Assembly (NCBI GenBank): GCA_965226475.1
Contig: CBDDDJ010000004.1
Location: forward strand, 1-64,000
DNA: 64,000 nt
DNA from: JASLMY01 sp965226475
Lineage (GTDB): Bacteria; Pseudomonadota; Alphaproteobacteria; GCA-2731375
Direction of reading: 5' to 3'
This document shows, piece by piece, positions 1 through 9,907 of the stretch (position 1 is the stretch's first letter; each line of letters starts with the position of its first letter). The notes below the pieces were generated by a model, which had not been told where the DNA came from, made no database searches, and was given only the letters and a program-made list of their open reading frames with translations. Both the position numbers and the translations under genes were made by a program.

Positions 1-583
1 GCACCGGCTTGGCGGTCGCCGCGTCGAAGATGTGGATGGGCTGAAAGCAGTACTCGTCGTAATGGGCGTTGAACAGTGCCAGTTGCTGGCCGCCGTGGAC
101 GGCATCAGGGGTATCGTCAATGTCGAGCACGATGCGTTGGGGCACGCGCTCGAAGCTGTCGCAAAACAGATCGATCATCGTCAGCCCCATGCGCGCCAGT
201 TCGCGCCATGATGGGGCGTTCTCGAGCCTGGACAAGGTCGGCTGCGACATCAGATCGCGACCGCTCTCGGGCAGGCGACCACAGGCCAGCTTGAACGCCG
301 GATCGAAGCGCAGCACGTCGAGGTCGTCGCAATCCTCGTATCCGCAGGCGATGGCGAACATGCGCGCCCCGATCATGTCGGCGTATGAGTGGGTGGTGCT
401 CGCTGGATCGCGCGCATCGGACAGGCAACCGGCTAGGCGCGCGGCAAGGCCGAGACGCTTCTCGATCTCGCGCAGCACCAGCACGCCGCCGTCCGACGAC
501 AGCCGGCCGCCGTCGAACCGGACGCACAGTTCCTTGTTCTCGACGGGTGACAGTCCGGGGAGATAGGCGGTAATCTCATCCAT
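1..583 (-). CDS. IS1380-family transposase, 3' end outside window
   Basis: The minus strand is open from an ATG at 583 to the left window edge, giving 194 residues without a stop. The N-terminus (MDEITAYLPG, then RFDGGRLSSDGGVLVLREIE) and the block LDIDDTPDAVHGGQQLALFN are characteristic of IS1380-family DDE transposases, where the second block surrounds the first catalytic aspartates. These enzymes run to about 440-470 residues, so over half lies to the left. Identification is from recognised family motifs; the gene looks undamaged in the visible part. A TA-rich stretch upstream (584-702) should hold the element terminus. Confidence 0.85.
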   Translation of the reverse strand, partial: MDEITAYLPGLSPVENKELCVRFDGGRLSSDGGVLVLREIEKRLGLAARLAGCLSDARDPASTTHSYADMIGARMFAIACGYEDCDDLDVLRFDPAFKLACGRLPESGRDLMSQPTLSRLENAPSWRELARMGLTMIDLFCDSFERVPQRIVLDIDDTPDAVHGGQQLALFNAHYDEYCFQPIHIFDAATAKPV

Positions 584-702
584 GGTGAGCCGGGTTTCCC
601 TGTTGCCGTATGGTCTTGGCCAGACACCAGAATCATACGGAATCTCAACAGTTTAATCCACGCTCACCACCTCTTTCACGCCGTGCCGTGAATAATCCGG
701 GC
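584..702. mobile_element. Probable terminal region of the IS1380 element
   Basis: Between the transposase start and the next gene lies non-coding DNA ending in CCGTGAATAATCCGGGCTAG (about 683-702), which resembles the end of IS1380-like elements, with CTAG as a plausible target-site base group. The other end is outside the window, so the inverted repeat cannot be confirmed. Confidence 0.4.
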
Positions 703-819
703 TAGCTACAAGCCAACCGTTTTATGCGCGTAACAAATTGCGATAGCATGACTTGGGCCCGGCCGGGAGCCCCCTGGTGGCACCCGGTTCGGCTGAGGGC
801 AAGGGGGGCAAGCATTGAC

Positions 820-3800
820 GTGACGCTGTTTCTGCACGGGGCATTCGCTGGAGAGCGTTTCTTGGTGTGGGGAGAGGTACCTCCGAAGCAAGCGGCACCC
901 GTCAGGAAGCCCCGTGGCCGGCGGCCGAAGGTGCCGCCGCCACCACCCTCTCCGTTCGACCCCGGACCCGAAGTCTTGGCCGCGGCCCTTTCCGCCGGGT
1001 GGCCGGAGATCGATAGTCCGCCTGCCGACAAGGTGGTCGTCTGGTTGCCCTCGAAAGGTGCCAGGCCGGTGGCGTCCCGTCCCCTGATCGAGGACCCGCC
1101 GGAAGCGACGGGCGGGATCACGATCGCGCCGTGGACGGTCTCCGCCCTGGTCGTGCCCATTGTGGACGCGGTTTATTTGCTGAGCCGCTGCGCCGGCCGG
1201 AGCCGCCTTGCGCCGGGCGTTTTCGTGGCCGACGATCTGGCGTTCTGGGCTGAGGCTCTGCGGTTCGCGGGCGCCCTGGTGGCGCGCGGGAGCTTCCTTC
1301 CCGACCTGATCGAAGAAGACAACGTGTTCCTAGCGCGCTGGCGCCCGGTCGTGCTGGGAAAGGAACGCGGTGTTCAAGCCCGGTTAGCGGACGCCATGCC
1401 CGACTCCTGCCGGGCGGCCAGCCCAGGCTCGACTCCGCCAGACACCGGCCGGGCCTCGGTGTTGGGTGGATTCCTTGACGCCGCCTTGGACAGCCTCGTG
1501 CGCACGGCCGCGGCACCGAAGGCAGCGCCCATGACGGCGGCACGACCGGGGCGGGGATCCCAGAGTCGGCCCGGGGCAGCCGCGCTTGACACCGTGGACG
1601 ACCGCTGGTTGGCGGCCTTGGCGCGGCCCCGAACCCCGGGTCGATGGAAATCAGGAAGAGCTTGTCGCGCTCCGTCAGAGGTGTCGGGAGTGGCGCCGGC
1701 CGGTGGCGGTGGTTCACGAGGGGCCATTCCGCCTGTGTTTTCGCCTCGAGGAGCCGGCCCCGGAGGAGGACGAGGTTGAACGGCCGTGGAGCCCCGGTGA
1801 AGCGGCGTGGACTCTCCGCTACCTGATCCAGTCCAACAGCGACCCGAGCCTCATCGTGCCGGCCGCCGAGGCATGGCGCGCCCGAGGCCGGGCGGCGGCG
1901 GCGTTCAAGGCGGATGGTTTCGACGTCCGGGACTTCTTGCTGTCGTCCTTGGGCCGAGCGGTGCGGCTCTGCCCCGTTCTGGAGGATAGTCTGCGCGGCC
2001 GCCTGCCCGACCTTCACGTCACCGACGCCGCCGGTGCCGTGTCCTTCCTCACCGATCATGCTCTTGTCCTCGAGCAAGCTGGTTTCGGTGTGATGCTGCC
2101 GGCGTGGTGGACGGCCAAGAGCACCAAGCTGCGCCTCTCCGCCCGCGCCCAGGTCACGTCGCCGAAGATGCAGGGCGGCAATGGTCTCTCGCTCGACGAG
2201 ATCGTTCGCTTCGACTGGCAAGTGGCGCTGGGAGACCAGAGCCTGTCGCGCGAGGGCCTGATGGCGCTGGCCAAGGCTGAAGGTGCCTTTGGTCCGCGTC
2301 CGCGGCCAATGGGTCTTGCTCGACGCCGAGGAAATCAAGGACGCGATAGCCCGTCTCAAGCGCAAGGACAAGGGGCTCACGGGCCGTGATGCGCTGCGCA
2401 TCGCCCTGGGTGGACAGGCGGGTGGGTCGGCCGGCGGTGACGGCGTGGTATCCGGCGGCATCGAGGCGCGGGGCTGGATCGCCGATGTCCTGGCCCGTCT
2501 CGAGAACCGGGACACCATCGAGCCCCTGCCGGTGCCCAGTGCCTTCGAGGGTGAGCTCAGGCCGTACCAGGAGCGGGGATATGCATGGCTCCGATTTTTG
2601 CGCCGCTGGGGCCTTGGCGCCTGCCTTGCCGACGACATGGGGCTCGGCAAGACGGTGCAAACCCTGGCGCTGATCCTCTACGACCGAGAGAAGCCGGAGG
2701 ATAGAGCGCCAGTCCTGCTGGTCTGCCCGACCTCGGTGATCGGCAACTGGCAGCGGGAGGCGGCCCGCTTCACGCCCGATCTGGCGGTCATGGTTCACCA
2801 TGGCGGCGCCCGCGGCCGTGGTAAGGCCCTGCGCAAGACGGCATTCAAGCACGACGTGGTGATCACCAGCTACGCCTTGCTCCAGCGGGACGTCACGGCG
2901 CTGGACGCGGTGCCCTGGAAAGGCGTCGTCCTCGACGAGGCGCAAAACATCAAGAACCCGGAGACCAAGCAGGCCCGTGCCGCGCGCGCGCTGACGGCTG
3001 GCTATCGGATCGCGCTCACCGGCACACCGGTTGAGAACAACGTGGGCGACCTCTGGTCGGTCATGGAGTTCCTCAACCCGGGTCTCCTCGGCACCCAGGC
3101 GGACTTCAAGCGCCGCTTTTTTGTGCCCATCCAGGCGAACAGTGATGTTCAGGCCATCGAGCGGCTCAAAGCGCTGACCGGCCCGTTCATTCTGCGCCGG
3201 TTGAAGAGCGACAAGACCATCATCGCCGATCTTCCGGAGAAGATGGAGATGAAGGTCTATTGCAACCTGACCCGGGAGCAGGGCTCGCTCTATGCGGCCG
3301 TGGTGGATGAGGCCATGGAGACCCTGACCGCGGCCGATGGCATCCGGCGCAGGGGCGTGGTGCTGGCAACGCTGTCCAAGCTCAAGCAGGTGTGCAACCA
3401 CCCGGCCCAGTTCCTGTGCGACAATTCGACCGTGCCCGGGCGCTCGGGCAAGCTGGCACGGCTCGTGGAGATGCTCGAGGAAGTCCTGGAGGCGGGCGAG
3501 CGGGCCCTGGTGTTCACCCAGTTCTCGGAGATGGGCGAGATCATCAAAACCCACCTGCAGGAGACCTTCGGCGAGGAGGTTCTGTTCCTGCACGGCGGCG
3601 TGCCCAGGGCGAAGCGGGACCGGATGGTGAAGAGATTCCAGGAGGCCGGGGCGTCGATCTTCCTGCTCTCCCTCAAGGCCGGCGGCACCGGTCTCAATCT
3701 GACCGCCGCCAATCATGTGTTCCACTTCGACCGCTGGTGGAACCCGGCGGTGGAGGATCAGGCCACGGACCGGGCCTTCCGCATCGGGCAGACTCGAGGG

Positions 3801-3980
3801 GTGCAGGTGCACAAGTTCCTCTGCCTCGGCACGCTCGAGGAAAAGATCGACGAGATGATCGAGCGCAAGAAGGAGGTGGCCTCGGCCATCGTGGGCGCGG
3901 GCGAGGCTTGGCTCACCGAGCTGACCACCGAGCAGTTGACCGATATATTGAGCCTGCGCGAGGATGCGGTCGGAGAGTAG
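820..3980 (+). pseudogene. SNF2-family DEAD/DEAH-box helicase, two frameshifts
   Basis: Three overlapping reading frames together make one SNF2-type protein of roughly 1,050 residues. Frame 1 (GTG at about 820, preceded by a G-rich ribosome site; an ATG at 724 is also open) carries the N-terminal region up to about 1630; frame 2 continues to about 2280 with the bacterial SNF2-associated region (SPKMQGGNGLSLDEIVRFDW); frame 3 runs from about 2283 to 3980 with the helicase core: Walker A DDMGLGKTVQT, DEAQ box VVLDEAQNIKNPETKQ, LTGTPVENN, and the C-terminal RecA lobe with SLKAGGTGLNL and QATDRAFRIGQT. Each break needs a single-base change, so this may be a decayed gene or sequencing error. These ATPases remodel protein-nucleic acid complexes. 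It heads an operon with the two genes below. Confidence 0.85.
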
Positions 3981-3992
3981 TCGGAGAGTAGC

Positions 3993-4673
3993 ATGAGCGA
4001 CGCTTGGGAGAACCTCAATCCAGACGACCTCGAGGCGGAGATGGAACGCCAAGAAGCTTACGAGCTGTCCCCCGCCGGCATCGCCGAGCAAAACCGGTAC
4101 TTGCTCCAGCGCCAGCAAGAGTTCCGCCTGGCGGCGGATGCCGTGACCGCGGCCTGGAGTGAACGCGGCGAAGTGGAGGCCGTGGCGCTGTTCGGCTCGG
4201 TGGCGGTAGCGCTGTGGAAGGAGGTGCCGCGGTTCCGCACCTACCGGCGGGCGGGAATCGCCCTTAGGCACGAGTGCAAGGACCTGGACCTGGCCCTGTG
4301 GCTATCGAGCACCAGCGAGCTCGGCGGCCTGCGGAAGGCGAAGACCCGGGCCTTGGCCGAGATGTACAAGGAGACCGGGATCGGCGTGGCGTCCCATCAG
4401 GTGGATGTCTTCGTGCTGGCACCGGGCACGGACAGCTATCTCGGTCGGTTGTGCGACTTCGCCCGCTGTCCCAAGCACAAACCGGAATGCCTGGTTCCCG
4501 GCTGTGGTGCCGTAGCGTTCTTGCAGCAGCACGACGGCTTCGTGTTTGACCCGGAGGCGTTGGCGCCGGATCGGGTCATCCGCCTGTTCGACCGGCAAAG
4601 CGGCTTGCTCCGGAAGGCCGCGGAGGTCCCCCTGCCCGAACGGGAGGAGGACGAAGATGGCGCGATGGCATGA
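3993..4673 (+). CDS. Nucleotidyltransferase-fold protein with a Cys-rich segment
   Basis: This 226-residue protein starts 12 bases after the SNF2 stop and its end overlaps the next gene by 17 bases, so the three are probably co-transcribed. The pair VALFGSVAVALW and, about 35 residues later, CKDLDLALWLSS resembles the G-S and D-x-D motifs of the polymerase-beta nucleotidyltransferase fold. A later segment has four spaced cysteines (RCPKHKPECLVPGCG), possibly a metal site, and is followed by a conserved-looking QQHDGFVFDPEAL block. I do not recognise a characterised family member; the fold call is from motif shape only. A role with the helicase and SWIM protein is inferred from position. Confidence 0.6.
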   Translation: MSDAWENLNPDDLEAEMERQEAYELSPAGIAEQNRYLLQRQQEFRLAADAVTAAWSERGEVEAVALFGSVAVALWKEVPRFRTYRRAGIALRHECKDLDLALWLSSTSELGGLRKAKTRALAEMYKETGIGVASHQVDVFVLAPGTDSYLGRLCDFARCPKHKPECLVPGCGAVAFLQQHDGFVFDPEALAPDRVIRLFDRQSGLLRKAAEVPLPEREEDEDGAMA

Positions 4674-5544
4674 GTTCGGCTATTACCCGCCGTCCCGTCC
4701 CCGGGAGGCCAAGGATGGCATCAAGGCGCAGAGCAAGCGGGGCGCCTTCGCCTCGAGTTGGTGGGGCCAGCGCTGGATCGCCACACTGGAGTCCTTCCCC
4801 ATCGGCGCCCGCCTGGGACGCGGGCGCAGCTATGCCCGCAAGGGTCAGGTGATCTCCCTGGAGATCGACAAGGGGCGGGTGACCGCGGAGGTGCAGGGTT
4901 CGCGGACGCGCCCCTACGCGGTCTCGATCACGATGAAGCCGATCGCAACGTCCAAGTGGAGAAAGATTGCCAAACAAGCCTCCGAGAACCTGCTTGTGGC
5001 GGCCAAGCTCATGGCCGGGGAGATGCCGCCGGAGATCGAGGAGGTGTTCGCCGATGTGCGCGCACCCTTGTTCCCGACGAACCAGAGGGACCTGGCGACC
5101 AAGTGTAGTTGCCCCGATTGGTCGAATCCTTGCAAGCACGTCGCCGCGGTCTACTACTTGCTGGCCGAGGCGTTCGACCGCGACCCCTTTCTGCTGTTCC
5201 GCCTGCGGGGCATGGAGCGGGACGGTCTCGTCGCGCTGCTCGGGCTGGGCGGCACCACGGGCGACGAGGAGACACTGGTCGCCGAGGCCCAAGCCGCGCC
5301 CGCGGAACCTCTCACAACCGATCCTGAAGCCTTCTGGTCGGGTCCGAAAGGCTATGACGTGCTCCTGAAGGAGGTAGCGGTCCCTGAGCACCCCGCGCCG
5401 ATGGCGAGCCATCTTGGCGGCTTTCCCTTCTGGCGGGGCGAGAAGAACTTCGCGTCCTCGGTATCCCAAATCAACGAACGGGCGATGCGAAACGGGCTAC
5501 GGACGTTCACGGGCGATTGGGAGATTCCGGCCGATTCCGAATGA
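4657..5544 (+). CDS. SWIM zinc-finger protein
   Basis: The ATG at 4657 lies just after a GGGAGGAGG ribosome site inside the 3' end of the upstream gene and gives 295 residues. Residues about 150-161 (KCSCPDWSNPCKH) form the C-x-C-x(n)-C-x-H pattern of a SWIM zinc finger, which binds DNA or protein. The N-terminal region (SSWWGQRWIATLESF, GRSYARKGQVISLEI) is the usual start of bacterial SWIM proteins encoded beside SNF2 helicases. That association is well established in bacteria, though the joint function is not. The gene appears intact even though its helicase partner is frameshifted. Confidence 0.85.
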   Translation: MARWHEFGYYPPSRPREAKDGIKAQSKRGAFASSWWGQRWIATLESFPIGARLGRGRSYARKGQVISLEIDKGRVTAEVQGSRTRPYAVSITMKPIATSKWRKIAKQASENLLVAAKLMAGEMPPEIEEVFADVRAPLFPTNQRDLATKCSCPDWSNPCKHVAAVYYLLAEAFDRDPFLLFRLRGMERDGLVALLGLGGTTGDEETLVAEAQAAPAEPLTTDPEAFWSGPKGYDVLLKEVAVPEHPAPMASHLGGFPFWRGEKNFASSVSQINERAMRNGLRTFTGDWEIPADSE

Positions 5545-5645
5545 CGCCTCGGGCCTGGCCACAATTCTCCCCTGTTCATCGGTGCTGACAACCGACTTGA
5601 GCCTTATGGAAATCACACCGGGAGTCTTCAGCGCCGTGCGATGTG

Positions 5646-6509
5646 ATGCGACTATGGGCGTCAGCTGAACGCGTACGGTTTGCTGGTAGCGAGGTAACAG
5701 AGGCGAACTTCCTAATAAGGTTTTTGCGGCGGATAAGGTTTTCAGGAACCACAGCCGACCCAGATGAGCGGGCTGCCCTATTACGGTTGAAGAGGGACCT
5801 GACACAGAAGAGGAACACAAAGGTTGGAAAGTGGGCGTTCTGGGGGCTGGCGGCAGCGGGTCTCGCTGGCTTCCTCATTTACGATGCCAATAAGCAGCCC
5901 TCATACACGCCTCGCCCTTCGCCGACCGCGACATTCGCGCCGAGTGGGTCCTCGCCTACGCCCTCTCCAAATTCGTCAGCATCGTCACAGTTTACAGAGC
6001 AGATGCCCGCCCCTGGCACAGATCGGGTGCTCGGCAGGAGGGAAGTTCGATACTGCATTTTTCAGGGTAAGCGTCTGGATATTCTTCGCAGTCTGGTTTC
6101 AAGAAATAGAGAAACCGATCGCTTCAACGCTCTTGTTAGCGACTTCAACTCTCGTTGCAGCAGCTTTCGCTACCGTCGGGGCGTCTTGCAGGCGATCGAA
6201 GCCGAGGTGCCGGGGAAACGGTCGGATCTACGGGTGGATGCTCTGCATCTGTTATCGTCGTGGCGTGAATCCCCGATCTCATCGTCCGCGTCATCAACAG
6301 GTGATAGCTTGTTAGATGTCACCACGGTTTCCGGAGCCACGTTTGTCGAAAGCAGGCTAAAGGCGCTTAGCTACTATACCGGTGCGGTGGACGGGCTCTG
6401 GGGGCCGGCATCACGGACGGCATTGAGAAACTTCAAAATATCGCAAAGTGGTTTTGGCTACGACGACACATGGGATCTGGCGACGCAAAGAGCCTTGATG
6501 GACCGCTGA
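5646..6509 (+). CDS. Membrane-anchored protein with peptidoglycan-binding domain
   Basis: A basic N-terminal region is followed by one predicted membrane segment (WAFWGLAAAGLAGFLIY, near residue 65), a Pro/Ser-rich linker, a middle domain with paired cysteines, and a C-terminal PG_binding_1-like repeat (VESRLKALSYYTGAVDGLWG ... TRTALRNFK type). This fits a protein fixed in the inner membrane with its bulk in the periplasm, touching the cell wall. The exact start is uncertain: GTG 5643, ATG 5646, or an internal start before the membrane segment. The codon use is less GC-biased than the neighbours, which may mean transfer. The next two genes follow within a few bases and probably form a transcription unit. 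Confidence 0.65.
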   Translation: MRLWASAERVRFAGSEVTEANFLIRFLRRIRFSGTTADPDERAALLRLKRDLTQKRNTKVGKWAFWGLAAAGLAGFLIYDANKQPSYTPRPSPTATFAPSGSSPTPSPNSSASSQFTEQMPAPGTDRVLGRREVRYCIFQGKRLDILRSLVSRNRETDRFNALVSDFNSRCSSFRYRRGVLQAIEAEVPGKRSDLRVDALHLLSSWRESPISSSASSTGDSLLDVTTVSGATFVESRLKALSYYTGAVDGLWGPASRTALRNFKISQSGFGYDDTWDLATQRALMDR

Positions 6510-6520
6510 CGAGACGGGCT

Positions 6521-6892
6521 ATGGGAAACAGCAGAACATTGGCATATCTCGCCGTCGAATACTGGAAGCTGCTCCGGGCCTTTGAGAGAACAATCGACCG
6601 CCTGCCGCACGAGCATGTTGCCAAGACGGCGGCGCAGTTGAAATTCTCTGCTCGCAAGCTCGATTCCCTGCTCGGAGAAGGTGGATTGAATCTGGTGACG
6701 TTCGATGGCCAGAAATATGAGCCCAATATTCCCGCGACAGCGCTTAACGCCGATGATTTCACCGATGGCGAGCAACTGACGGTGGAGACCACCGTTGAGC
6801 CCGCCGTGATCGAGGACATGACCGTGCTGCTTTTGGGCAAGGTGGTGCTCAAGATAACCGAAGACGGGGGATGTGATGTATTTGGGAATTGA
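6521..6892 (+). CDS. Small protein encoded before Hsp70-like gene; function unknown
   Basis: The ATG at 6521 lies 12 bases after the previous stop and the 3' end overlaps the Hsp70-like start by 17 bases. The 123-residue product has a helical N-terminal half (YWKLLRAFERTIDRLPHEHV) and an acidic C-terminal half (VETTVEPAVIEDMTVLLLGK). The pattern recalls GrpE-like nucleotide-exchange factors that accompany divergent Hsp70 proteins, but I see no diagnostic motif and the identity is only suggested by position. It seems intact while its presumed partner is destroyed by insertions. Confidence 0.5.
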   Translation: MGNSRTLAYLAVEYWKLLRAFERTIDRLPHEHVAKTAAQLKFSARKLDSLLGEGGLNLVTFDGQKYEPNIPATALNADDFTDGEQLTVETTVEPAVIEDMTVLLLGKVVLKITEDGGCDVFGN

Positions 6893-7643
6893 TCTTGGCA
6901 CGTCGAATTCGGCCATCGTCGGTAATAGCGGGTCGGACCTGAGGCTCTTCAAGACGGCTGAAGGTACGGACGTGCTGCCGAGCGTCATCTATATCGACAA
7001 ACGCGGCCATAAATTCATCGGTGGGCGCGCCTACGCCCAGACGATCCTCTCTCCCGAAAATGTGGCCCAGCGTTTCAAACGGTTGATGGGTACAAGCAGC
7101 CCGATGTCGCTTGCTTCCGCCGCGCTAGAGATGTCTCCAGAGGAATGCAGCGCGGACATCATACGGACGCTCCTGGGGCAGGCGAAGACCGAGACGGGCG
7201 ATTTCGATGCAGACGGCGCCGTCGTTACGATCCCGGCGGCATTCAATCAAATGCAGAGCGAGGCGACGATCACGGCGGCCGGTGCCGCTGGGCTCGAACG
7301 TGTCGGTCTCCTCCAGGAGCCCATTGCAGCAGCGATGGCGTCGATGGCCAACTCGAAGAGCAAGAATGGTCAGTTCTTGGTCTACGATCTTGGGGGCGGT
7401 ACATTCGACGTTGCCCTCGTGCAGAGCGTCCGCGGTTCCGTGAACGTTGTCGCTTACGTGTCAACGGCGGAGTAAAACCCGGCCATGTGGCGGAGCAAAA
7501 GTGGGCCACTTTGGTTCGGTGAGGAGCTTGTCCCCGTAGTCCACGGGAGGGACCCACGCGCGGCGTGGACTGCCCCTCAGCAGGCAAAGGCCGCGGCGCG
7601 CGTGGGAGGGGCCTGTGGGCCCACGGGGGCAAGCGGATGCCGC

Positions 7644-8411
7644 TCAGGCGCTTTTTGCGGGTTTCTGTTTTCTTCGGCTCTGCTTGAGGCGGAAGCTTTC
7701 GCCGTTCATTTCCAGGATATGGACGTGGTGGGTCAGGCGGTCCAGCAACGCCCCCGTCAGGCGTTCTGAGCCGAAAACCTCCGTCCACTCGTCGAATGGC
7801 AGGTTGGAGGTCACCAGGATCGAGCCACGCTCGTAGCGCTGGCTGAACACCTCGAACAGCAACTCGGCGCCGGTCTTGGAGAGCGGCACGAAACCCAGCT
7901 CGTCGATGATGAGGAGCTTGAGGTTGGCGAGCTTCTTCTGGAACCTCAGCAGCTGTCTGTCATCGCGCGCCTCCATGAGCTCGTGGACCAGGGCGGCGGC
8001 GGTGGTAAAGCCGACCGACAGGCCCTTCTGGCAGGCGGCAAGGCCGAGGCCGAGCGCAATGTGACTCTTGCCGGTGCCGGAATTGCCCAGAGCGATCACA
8101 TTCTCCCGGCGCTCGATGTACTCGCATCGTGCCAGCTCGAGGACCAGCGCCTTGTTGAGCGAGGCGATCGCTTTGAAGTCAAAGCTGTCCAAGCTCTTGA
8201 CGGTCGGGAACTTCGCTTGCCTGATTCGCCGCTCGACCATGCGGCGCTCGCGGTCGATCAGTTCCAGCTCGGCCAGGCGGAGCAGGTAGCGCACGTGGTC
8301 GGCGCCCTCGCTGGCACACTGGCGAGCCAGCTTGTCGTACTCCCTGAGGAAGGTCGGCAGCTTGAGGGCCTTCAGGTGATGGGCCAGCAACACCTGCGGC
8401 GTGTCGCTCAC
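7644..8411 (-). CDS. istB: IS21 helper ATPase IstB (element 1)
   Basis: The GTG start at 8411 overlaps the istA stop (GTGA arrangement), typical of IS21 translational coupling. The 255-residue protein is an AAA+ ATPase: Walker A GNSGTGKSHIALGLG, Walker B KLLIIDELGFVPLS, and a C-terminal LTGALLDRLTHHVHILEMNG block. IstB assists the IstA integrase in target capture and strand transfer. Length matches the family. A longer upstream reading frame is just the istA overlap. Confidence 0.9.
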   Translation of the reverse strand: MSDTPQVLLAHHLKALKLPTFLREYDKLARQCASEGADHVRYLLRLAELELIDRERRMVERRIRQAKFPTVKSLDSFDFKAIASLNKALVLELARCEYIERRENVIALGNSGTGKSHIALGLGLAACQKGLSVGFTTAAALVHELMEARDDRQLLRFQKKLANLKLLIIDELGFVPLSKTGAELLFEVFSQRYERGSILVTSNLPFDEWTEVFGSERLTGALLDRLTHHVHILEMNGESFRLKQSRRKQKPAKSA

Positions 8412-9907
8412 GGCGCCGCTCCGCCCAGCAGGCTCATGTGGCTGGCGGCGGATGTGGTGGTCACCTGGGCCCGCGGCAGATAGGGATAAACGTTCAAGTC
8501 GAGCCGGGGGGGTCGACGCTCGACGCGACACAGCACCAGGTGCTTGACCGCATCATAGCCGATGGCGCCTAACCGCGGGGCATCGCGGATGGCACCGTGC
8601 ACCTCCTCAAGGGCAAAGGTCTCCAGAAGACGGAGCACTTGCACGTACTCCCGCTTGCCGGCCTTGCCCATGCGGGCTTCAAGCAAGCGGCGCAGGTTGG
8701 CGTACGCCTCGGGCAGCTTCCAACCGGCCAGCGGGGCGGCTTGATCGAGGGCACCGATCTTCCGCTCCCGCAAGGCCAGATAGTGGATCGGCTCGAAGAT
8801 CAGGTCCTCTCGTTCGTAAGAGCGTGGGTGCCGGGCGATGACCTCGGCGGCGCAGCCGATGACCACCTCGTGCACGTAGCCACGGACCCAGACCTCTTGG
8901 TGACCGTAGGCGACGGGCACCGAGTAGTCGTTGCCCCGATAGCGCACCAGGGAGAGCGAATTGACCCGCGTGCCCTCCTTGTCGCAGGCCTCGAAAGGCG
9001 CCGGCGGCAATTCCATCAGCTTCTCCCGGTCGCATCCGAACCGCTCGCCGATGGTCTCGCGATGGCCGCGCAAGACGTCGCTTTCCCGTCTCCGACATTG
9101 ATGTTCCAGGTGAGCGTTGAAGGCGTCCCAGCTCGCAAACCGGGGGATGGGAACCATGAAGTTCCGGCGGGCGTAACCGACCAGCCCCTCCACCTTGCCC
9201 TTATCATTGCCCTTGCCGGGGCGGCCATATCGATCCTGGAACAGATAATGGGATTGAAGCCCGCTGAACGCTCGCGTTCGTTGCCGCGTGCCGTCCGGCA
9301 GGATGCGCGACACCAGGCACTTGTCATTGTCGTGGAGAATCGATTGGGGAATGCCGCCGAAGAAGGCGAAGGCCCCGTTGTGGCCGTCCAGCCAGGCCTC
9401 CGTCGCCGCCGCCGGGTAGGCCGCAACGAAGCAGGCATCGCCGTGGGGAAGGTCCATGGCGAAAAAATGCGCCCGCCGCTTGACGCCGGCGATGATCGCA
9501 TCCGCCTCGCCAAAGTCCGCCTGAGCGTGACCCGGAGGGTGCGCCAGCGGCACGAACATCTCACGCTGGCGACGGCGCCGTTCCCGGACGTAATCCTTGA
9601 CGATGGTCTGTTTGCCCGCAAAGCCATGCTCGTCGCGAAGACGCTCGAATATCCGCTTCGCCGTGTGGCGCTGCTTGCAGTGAACCGTTCGGTCCTCTTC
9701 CAGAATACGGTCAATGATATCCCTGAAGGGGTCCAGCTTCGGGCGCTTCGGTGGCTGGCGGCGGCGGTAGCCAGGCGGCTCCGAGTGCCCGAGCATCTTC
9801 CTCACCGTCTCTCGCGCCATGCCAAACCGACTCGCCGCCTCTCGCTGACTCAGCCCATCAACATGGCACGCCAGCCGAACGCGTAGATAAAGGTCCACGG
9901 TATACAT
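8408..9907 (-). CDS. istA: IS21 transposase IstA (element 1)
   Basis: The 499-residue product starts MYTVDLYLRVRLACHVDGLS, with an N-terminal helix-turn-helix and a retroviral-type DDE integrase core: QADFGEADAIIAG holds the first Asp, FAFFGGIPQSILHDNDK the second, and GKGNDKGKVEGLVGYARRNF the Glu region. An upstream ATG 15 bases earlier is in frame; the internal MYT start matches the other IstA copies here. The gene is intact and ends in the four-base overlap with istB. Confidence 0.9.
   Translation of the reverse strand: MYTVDLYLRVRLACHVDGLSQREAASRFGMARETVRKMLGHSEPPGYRRRQPPKRPKLDPFRDIIDRILEEDRTVHCKQRHTAKRIFERLRDEHGFAGKQTIVKDYVRERRRRQREMFVPLAHPPGHAQADFGEADAIIAGVKRRAHFFAMDLPHGDACFVAAYPAAATEAWLDGHNGAFAFFGGIPQSILHDNDKCLVSRILPDGTRQRTRAFSGLQSHYLFQDRYGRPGKGNDKGKVEGLVGYARRNFMVPIPRFASWDAFNAHLEHQCRRRESDVLRGHRETIGERFGCDREKLMELPPAPFEACDKEGTRVNSLSLVRYRGNDYSVPVAYGHQEVWVRGYVHEVVIGCAAEVIARHPRSYEREDLIFEPIHYLALRERKIGALDQAAPLAGWKLPEAYANLRRLLEARMGKAGKREYVQVLRLLETFALEEVHGAIRDAPRLGAIGYDAVKHLVLCRVERRPPRLDLNVYPYLPRAQVTTTSAASHMSLLGGAAP

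Noticed and set aside
1118..4271. Long minus-strand ORFs (510 and 705 codons) opposite the SNF2 gene
   Set aside because: They mirror the high-GC codon pattern of the plus-strand gene, have Arg/Pro/His/Leu-rich low-complexity products and no domain.
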